Part shown: positions 8,377-14,720 of the stretch, piece by piece
Position numbering within the stretch: the stretch's first letter is position 1
Layout: each line of letters opens with the position of its first letter
DNA from: Deinococcus sp.
GTDB taxonomy: Bacteria > Deinococcota > Deinococci > Deinococcales > Deinococcaceae
NCBI RefSeq assembly: GCF_030523985.1
Contig: NZ_JAUNHK010000047.1
Location: forward strand, 1-14,720
Length of the DNA: 14,720 nt
Direction of reading: 5' to 3'
Notes under the pieces: generated by a model
Seen by the model: the letters and a program-made list of their open reading frames with translations, nothing else
What the model was told of the DNA's origin: nothing
The model's database searches: none
Translations under genes and position numbers: made by a program

Positions 8377-8946
8377 ATGACTTCTGCTCTGCGCAAACTG
8401 ACTGAGGCCGAGTATCTGGAGAGTGAGGAAACCAGCCCCGTCAAGCGGGAGTATGTGGACGGGTTCGTGTATCCGCTCCACGCCCAGGCAGGCGAGACGG
8501 GCAAGCATGGCAAGATAGCCGCCGCCCTGTTTGCCCAGCTTTACCTTGCTGCCCGTCAAAAGGGCTGCTGGGCCTTTTCCAGTGACCTGCGGGTGCGGGT
8601 GTCTGGTGGCCCTAAATACTATTACCCCGATGTGCTGGTCACCTGCGAGGACATCTCCGACGAGGCCCGTTATGCTGAAGCGCCCTGCCTGATTGTGGAA
8701 GTCCTGAGTGAAACTACGCGGGCCACTGACCTGGGCGACAAGATTCGCGCCTATCAGAGTTTGCCCAGCCTGCAAGGCTATCTGCTGGTGGATACCGACG
8801 TGCGGGCCGTGCGGCTGTTTACCCGTGAGGGCGAAGGCTGGCGTGAGGGCTACTGGGAGGGCGAAGGCGTGGTGGAGTTGCCGTGTGTAAACGTAGCGGT
8901 GACGCTGGCAGAGATTTATGCGGGGACGCGGGTTGAGTCCTTCTGA
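8377..8946 (+). CDS. Uma2-family (DUF820) putative restriction endonuclease
   Basis: This 189-residue cytoplasmic protein belongs to the Uma2 family, which has a PD-(D/E)XK nuclease fold but no settled biological role. Visible family landmarks are LTEAEYLE near the N terminus, REYVDG (Glu25), YYPDVLVTC (Asp85), LIVEVLSETT (Glu108) and DLGDKIRAYQ (Lys122 region), followed by the GYLLVD and AVRLF strands. The catalytic-type residues are all retained, so it looks active. The length is normal. Longer in-frame starts upstream (8239, 8353) would overlap the divergent subtilase promoter, whereas 8377 follows a -10 box by five bases. It is the first of four co-directional genes including an SRA-HNH endonuclease and mfd. 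Uma2 genes often occur in many scattered copies per genome, so a partnership with the neighbours is not assured. Confidence 0.85.
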   Translation: MTSALRKLTEAEYLESEETSPVKREYVDGFVYPLHAQAGETGKHGKIAAALFAQLYLAARQKGCWAFSSDLRVRVSGGPKYYYPDVLVTCEDISDEARYAEAPCLIVEVLSETTRATDLGDKIRAYQSLPSLQGYLLVDTDVRAVRLFTREGEGWREGYWEGEGVVELPCVNVAVTLAEIYAGTRVESF

Positions 8947-9046
8947 GGGGTGTTCTTGGTCGTGGCTCCTCTCGCGCAAGGACTCCGGGCTGCCCTGCAA
9001 GCCTTGTTCTGCCCGTTGTTTAGCCCGCACCCGCATCGGTTGAGGC

Positions 9047-9076
9047 CAGACAAGTGGAATCGGGACATGTCAAAAT
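9047..9076 (+). promoter_or_regulatory. Candidate leaderless promoter of the SRA-HNH gene
   Basis: CAGACA (9047-9052), an 18-base spacer and CAAAAT (9071-9076) end six bases before ATG 9083. The geometry is the same as in the mfd promoter (TAAAAT, six bases). No Shine-Dalgarno sequence is seen. The 136-base gap from the Uma2 gene holds no other recognised feature. Confidence 0.4.
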
Positions 9077-9082
9077 CGCGTT

Positions 9083-9937
9083 ATGGCACGGCATTTCGGC
9101 GCGATTCCCGGAGTTATGGAGGGGGCGAGCTTCGTCAATCGCCAGGAACTCCGCGAGTCTGGCGTGCACCTGCCCACCCAGGCGGGCATCAGCGGCTCGG
9201 CGTTGGAAGGGGCCGACTCTATCGTGCTGTCGGGCGGTTACGAGGACGACCACGACGAAGGCGCAGTTATCGTCTACACCGGCGAGGGCGGGCGCGACCC
9301 GGTCACGGGCCGTCAGGTCAAACATCAGCAGCTCGTGCGCGGCAATCTGGCTCTGGCAGTCAGCCACCGCGACGGACTGCCCGTGCGCGTCACGCGGGGG
9401 AGTCGCCACCTTTCGGCCTTTTCGCCGCCCTCCGGGTACGAATATGCCGGGCTGTACCGGGTGGAGGACCACTGGCGTGAGGTCGGCAAATCGGGCTTTT
9501 TCATCTGGCGGTTTCGACTGACCAAATGGGAGCACGCTTGGCCTGCCCACTCGCTGCAGGAGGCCACCCAGCAACCCGCACGAAGGCTGGTGCTGGTTCA
9601 AAGGATCGTGCGGGATACGGCAGCGGCGCGTGCTCTCAAGGCCATGTACGACCACCGCTGTCAGGTCTGTGGCGAGCGGCTGGACACGGCGGCGGGGCCC
9701 TACGCGGAAGCGGCGCACATCCGCCCGCTCGGAGCGCCGCATCATGGCCCGGACACCGCCGACAATCTGCTGTGCCTTTGCCCGAATCATCATGTTCTTT
9801 TCGATTTCGGGGCCTTCGGCATTGGGGAAGACCTGCAACTTCTCGGTCTTCCCGGCCACTTGCATGTTCACCCGCAGCACCAGTTGGATCCGGCACATCT
9901 GGAGTATCACCGCACCAGCTATCTGCACTGGAAGTAA
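9083..9937 (+). CDS. SRA(YDG)-HNH modification-dependent endonuclease
   Basis: This 284-residue protein is predicted to cut DNA carrying modified cytosine. Residues about 3-148 are an SRA domain: FGAIPG, ENR-like FVNRQEL, the GVHLPTQAGISG loop, SGGYEDDHDEG (Tyr53, Asp55/56) and VYTGEGG (Tyr65, Thr66), which in UHRF1 form the flipped-base pocket, then VRVTRG, and GKSGFFIWRF at the end. The signature YDG is YAG here (Tyr121, Ala122, Gly123). Residues about 185-275 are an HNH/McrA nuclease: CQVC (193, 196), EAAHIRP (His212), DNLLCLCPNHH (Asn228, Cys233, His236/237) and the following FDFG. Both domains are complete. TagI is, from memory, an enzyme of this architecture. It starts after a -10-like box and lies 39 bases before mfd. 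It could restrict modified phage DNA or mark altered bases; the target is unknown. Confidence 0.9.
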   Translation: MARHFGAIPGVMEGASFVNRQELRESGVHLPTQAGISGSALEGADSIVLSGGYEDDHDEGAVIVYTGEGGRDPVTGRQVKHQQLVRGNLALAVSHRDGLPVRVTRGSRHLSAFSPPSGYEYAGLYRVEDHWREVGKSGFFIWRFRLTKWEHAWPAHSLQEATQQPARRLVLVQRIVRDTAAARALKAMYDHRCQVCGERLDTAAGPYAEAAHIRPLGAPHHGPDTADNLLCLCPNHHVLFDFGAFGIGEDLQLLGLPGHLHVHPQHQLDPAHLEYHRTSYLHWK

Positions 9938-9964
9938 GCAACCATGCCTATTCCCCCACAGGCG

Positions 9965-9970
9965 TAAAAT
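9965..9970 (+). promoter_or_regulatory. Candidate -10 box, leaderless start of mfd
   Basis: TAAAAT ends six bases before the GTG at 9977, with no Shine-Dalgarno sequence between. The box lies in the 39-base gap after the SRA-HNH gene, so mfd probably has its own promoter. No good -35 hexamer was seen. Confidence 0.5.
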
Positions 9971-9976
9971 CCCCCA

Positions 9977-13108
<3,132 letters not shown>

Positions 13109-13128
13109 AGGATTGAGCTGGGGCAGGG

Positions 13129-13250
13129 AACCCCTCCGCCCCTACGGGGCACCTCCCCTGAAAAGGGAGGCTTTGGGGCATCGTAGTTCACGTTGTTCAC
13201 GCTGTTTGGCTCCCTTTGAGGGGAGCTGTCAGCGAAGCTGACTGAGGGGT
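13129..13250. repeat. Palindromic element: two inverted copies of a double-hairpin unit
   Basis: Two 43-base units face each other: 13129-13171 (read on the minus strand) and 13208-13250 (plus strand). Each has hairpin 1 (CCTCCC/GGGAGG in the first, GCTCCC/GGGAGC in the second), one T, hairpin 2 (GCCCC-GTA-GGGGC; GTCAGC-GAA-GCTGAC) and a GAGGGGT end. The stems differ by paired changes. The outer ends, ACCCCTC (13130-13136) and GAGGGGT (13244-13250), are terminal inverted repeats. The spacer has GTTCACG twice at a 9-base period (13186-13203). This looks like a MITE or REP-type dispersed element; copies elsewhere were not checked. Confidence 0.65.
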
Positions 13251-13255
13251 AGTCT
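13226..13255 (+). promoter_or_regulatory. Candidate leaderless promoter of the DUF559 gene
   Basis: CTGTCA (13226-13231), an 18-base spacer and TAGTCT (13250-13255) end six bases before ATG 13262. The -35 hexamer and spacer lie inside the second palindromic unit, and the first T of the -10 is its last base, so the element may supply this promoter. Confidence 0.4.
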
Positions 13256-13261
13256 CTCGCC

Positions 13262-13624
13262 ATGCGCGACCTCTACACCAAATCCCTGGCCCCTCGCGCC
13301 CGCGAACTTCGCAACACCCAGACCCCCGCCGAGCGCAAACTGTGGTTTGAATTTCTGCGCGGCTACCGGGTCAAATTTCGGCGGCAGGTGCCATTGGGGG
13401 GCTACATCTTGGATTTCTACTCGCCTTCGCTGAAGCTGTGCCTAGAGCTGGACGGGCGCACCCACGACGGCGAAGCGGCGCAGGCTTACGATGCCGAGCG
13501 CACGCGTACGCTGGCGGCGTCTGGTATCACGACCATGCGCTTCAGCAATGCCGGGGTGGTGGGTGATTTTGCAGCAGTGTGCGAGGCGATTGAGCGGGCT
13601 TGCAAAAAGGGCACGCCACACTGA
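13262..13624 (+). CDS. DUF559 (VSR-like endonuclease fold) protein
   Basis: This 120-residue cytoplasmic protein belongs to DUF559, a small family related in fold to the very-short-patch-repair endonuclease and type II restriction enzymes. No member function is firmly settled to my knowledge. Visible landmarks are TPAERKLWFEFLRG (21-34), VKFRRQVPLGGYILDFY (Arg40/41, Asp51), LELDGRTHDG (Glu62, Asp64, His68), DAERTRTLAASGI (77-89) and MRFSN (92-96). The acidic positions of a PD-(D/E)XK-like site are kept and the length is usual, so it looks intact. It lies about 150 bases after mfd, behind a palindromic element, and converges on nnr with an 11-base gap. Linkage of DUF559 genes to such GC-rich palindromes makes passenger spread of a mobile unit possible. 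A repair role next to mfd is inference only. Confidence 0.87.
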   Translation: MRDLYTKSLAPRARELRNTQTPAERKLWFEFLRGYRVKFRRQVPLGGYILDFYSPSLKLCLELDGRTHDGEAAQAYDAERTRTLAASGITTMRFSNAGVVGDFAAVCEAIERACKKGTPH

Positions 13625-13635
13625 CAGAGCGCTGT

Positions 13636-14720
13636 TTATCCTCCTGCCAACTCCAGCCACGCCGCGCCCAGTTCGGCGCTCACGTCCATTGCCGTCAGCC
13701 CATACCCGTGTTTCGCTCCCGCCCGTTCCCCGGCGCGGGCGTGCAGCGTGACCCCGGCCAGGGCCGCGTCGGGCGCACTCAGCCTTTGCCCCAGCAGCGC
13801 CGCCAGCAGGCCTGAAAGCGTGTCGCCCATGCCCGCGCTCGCCATGCCGGGATGCCCGCCCCCGCTGACCCAAACACCACCCGCGTGCGCGATGGTCGAG
13901 GGGCCACCCTTCAGCACCATCACGCCGCCGAACCGCTCCTGTAATGCCCGCGCCGCTGCGATGGGGTCATGGGTCACGTCGGGGGTAGGAACGCCCAGCA
14001 GCCGCCCCGCCTCACCGGGGTGCGGTGTCCAGATGCAGGCGTCATGGCCCGCGCCCGCCAGTTCGGGTTGCAGGGCGTCGGCGTCCAGCACGGTGGGGAG
14101 CTTCCAGCCCAGCGCCTGCCGCGCCAGTGCGGGCGCGTCCGGCCCCAGGCCCATGCCCACACACAGGGCGTCGGGGCGCTCTTTTGTCTGCTGCAAAAAG
14201 CCGCCCAGGTCGTCATGTCGCCGCACCATCAGTTCGGGCATGACCAGCGGAACCTCTGCCGCCGAATGAACCGTGACCAGTCCCGCCCCAGCGCGAAGGG
14301 CCGCCACGCCTGCCAGAGCCGCTGCCCCCACCGTGCCGGGATGCCCGCCGACCACCCAGACCCGCCCAGCGGTGCCCTTGTGGGCGTCGGCGTATCGCAC
14401 GGGCAGCAGCGACGCGACTTCAGCGGGGGTGGGCCGGGTCGCCAGCGCGTGCCGGGTGGCCCAGCCGGGGGGCAGGCGCAGGTCGGCCAGCGTGACTTCC
14501 CCGGCGTGGTGGGCGGCAGGCCCGAACAGCAGCGCGGGTTTCAGGCCCGACAGCGTAACCGTCCAGGCGGCGCGGAGAGGTTCACCCGTCACTTCGCTGC
14601 TCAGGGCGTCCAGGCCTGTCGGAAGGTCAATGGCGAGCGCGGGAATGTTGGCGGCGTTCACCTGTGCCACCAGTTCTGCCAGCGCCGGACGCAGCGGCGG
14701 CGTCAAACCCGTGCCCAGCA
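13636..14720 (-). CDS. nnr: Bifunctional NAD(P)HX epimerase/dehydratase (3' part)
   Basis: This enzyme repairs hydrated NADH and NADPH: the N-terminal YjeF_N domain epimerises S and R forms, and the C-terminal carbohydrate-kinase-like domain dehydrates the S form. The frame is open to the window edge and the 5' end is missing; about 360 residues are visible. The first visible residues LGTGL, then ALAIDLPTGLDA, are the end of the epimerase domain. The dehydratase shows KGTAGRVWVVGGHPGTVGAA, GMGLGPD, VLDADAL, WTPHPGEAGRLLG, VMVLKGGPSTIA and HPGMASAGMGDTLSG, all family motifs, through to a normal C terminus. An apparent TTG start at 14706 is not the real start, because the homologous sequence continues beyond it. 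It converges with the DUF559 gene. The identification is secure; only length and start are unknown. Confidence 0.93.
   Translation of the reverse strand, partial: LGTGLTPPLRPALAELVAQVNAANIPALAIDLPTGLDALSSEVTGEPLRAAWTVTLSGLKPALLFGPAAHHAGEVTLADLRLPPGWATRHALATRPTPAEVASLLPVRYADAHKGTAGRVWVVGGHPGTVGAAALAGVAALRAGAGLVTVHSAAEVPLVMPELMVRRHDDLGGFLQQTKERPDALCVGMGLGPDAPALARQALGWKLPTVLDADALQPELAGAGHDACIWTPHPGEAGRLLGVPTPDVTHDPIAAARALQERFGGVMVLKGGPSTIAHAGGVWVSGGGHPGMASAGMGDTLSGLLAALLGQRLSAPDAALAGVTLHARAGERAGAKHGYGLTAMDVSAELGAAWLELAGG

Noticed and set aside
8377..8946. Uma2 gene plus SRA-HNH gene as a toxin-antitoxin or classical restriction-modification pair
   Set aside because: No methyltransferase and no antitoxin-like small gene is present, and the two genes are 136 bases apart with separate promoter candidates.
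13129..13250. The repeated hairpins as a CRISPR array
   Set aside because: Only two units, in opposite orientation, with internal hairpins and a single spacer; no cas genes. A palindromic dispersed element explains it better.
13636..14706. TTG at 14706 as the start of nnr
   Set aside because: Codons before it (LGTG) continue the conserved YjeF_N sequence to the window edge, so the gene is cut by the window rather than starting here.

Overview
The window is high-GC DNA (roughly two thirds G+C by eye) and almost certainly comes from a Deinococcus, either D. radiodurans or a close relative. The reasons are the shortened Mfd of about 1,040 residues, the order icd / osmC / alpha-beta hydrolase / subtilase / Uma2 / SRA-HNH / mfd, and many starts that look leaderless, with a TANNNT-like box five or six bases before ATG or GTG. 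From memory, this order matches the D. radiodurans R1 loci around DR1532 (mfd) to DR1540 (icd); I could not check that.

Layout. (1) 1-94 is a short flank of lower GC with no gene seen. (2) 95-2925 is a divergent pair: a membrane acyltransferase fused to a C-terminal SGNH domain (minus) and a small exported SGNH/GDSL hydrolase (plus). Both look like envelope or glycan ester chemistry. (3) 2993-4243 is NADP isocitrate dehydrogenase (minus), separated from the GDSL gene by a bidirectional terminator, with two palindromes upstream of its promoter. (4) 4478-4723 is an 81-residue hydrophilic protein built from a duplicated unit of about 30 residues; it is the one gene here with a strong Shine-Dalgarno sequence, and a good intrinsic terminator follows it. 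(5) 4805-6174 is a divergent pair: an OsmC-type peroxidase (minus) and a monoacylglycerol-lipase-like hydrolase (plus). (6) 6203-8284 is a subtilisin-like lipoprotein protease (minus). (7) 8377-13624 is a co-directional run of a Uma2 (PD-(D/E)XK-type) protein, an SRA-HNH modification-dependent endonuclease, the transcription-repair coupling factor Mfd, and a DUF559 (VSR-like) protein. A 121-bp palindromic element of paired hairpins lies between mfd and DUF559. (8) 13636-14720 is the 3' part of nnr, the NAD(P)HX epimerase/dehydratase (minus), running off the right edge.

The genes are mostly single transcription units in alternating directions rather than one operon. The region most worth attention is 8377-13624, where three predicted nucleases surround the helicase that removes stalled RNA polymerase. 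Each of the four genes has its own candidate leaderless promoter. No rRNA, tRNA, CRISPR array or complete insertion sequence was seen, and no stretch over 300 bases lacks a gene.
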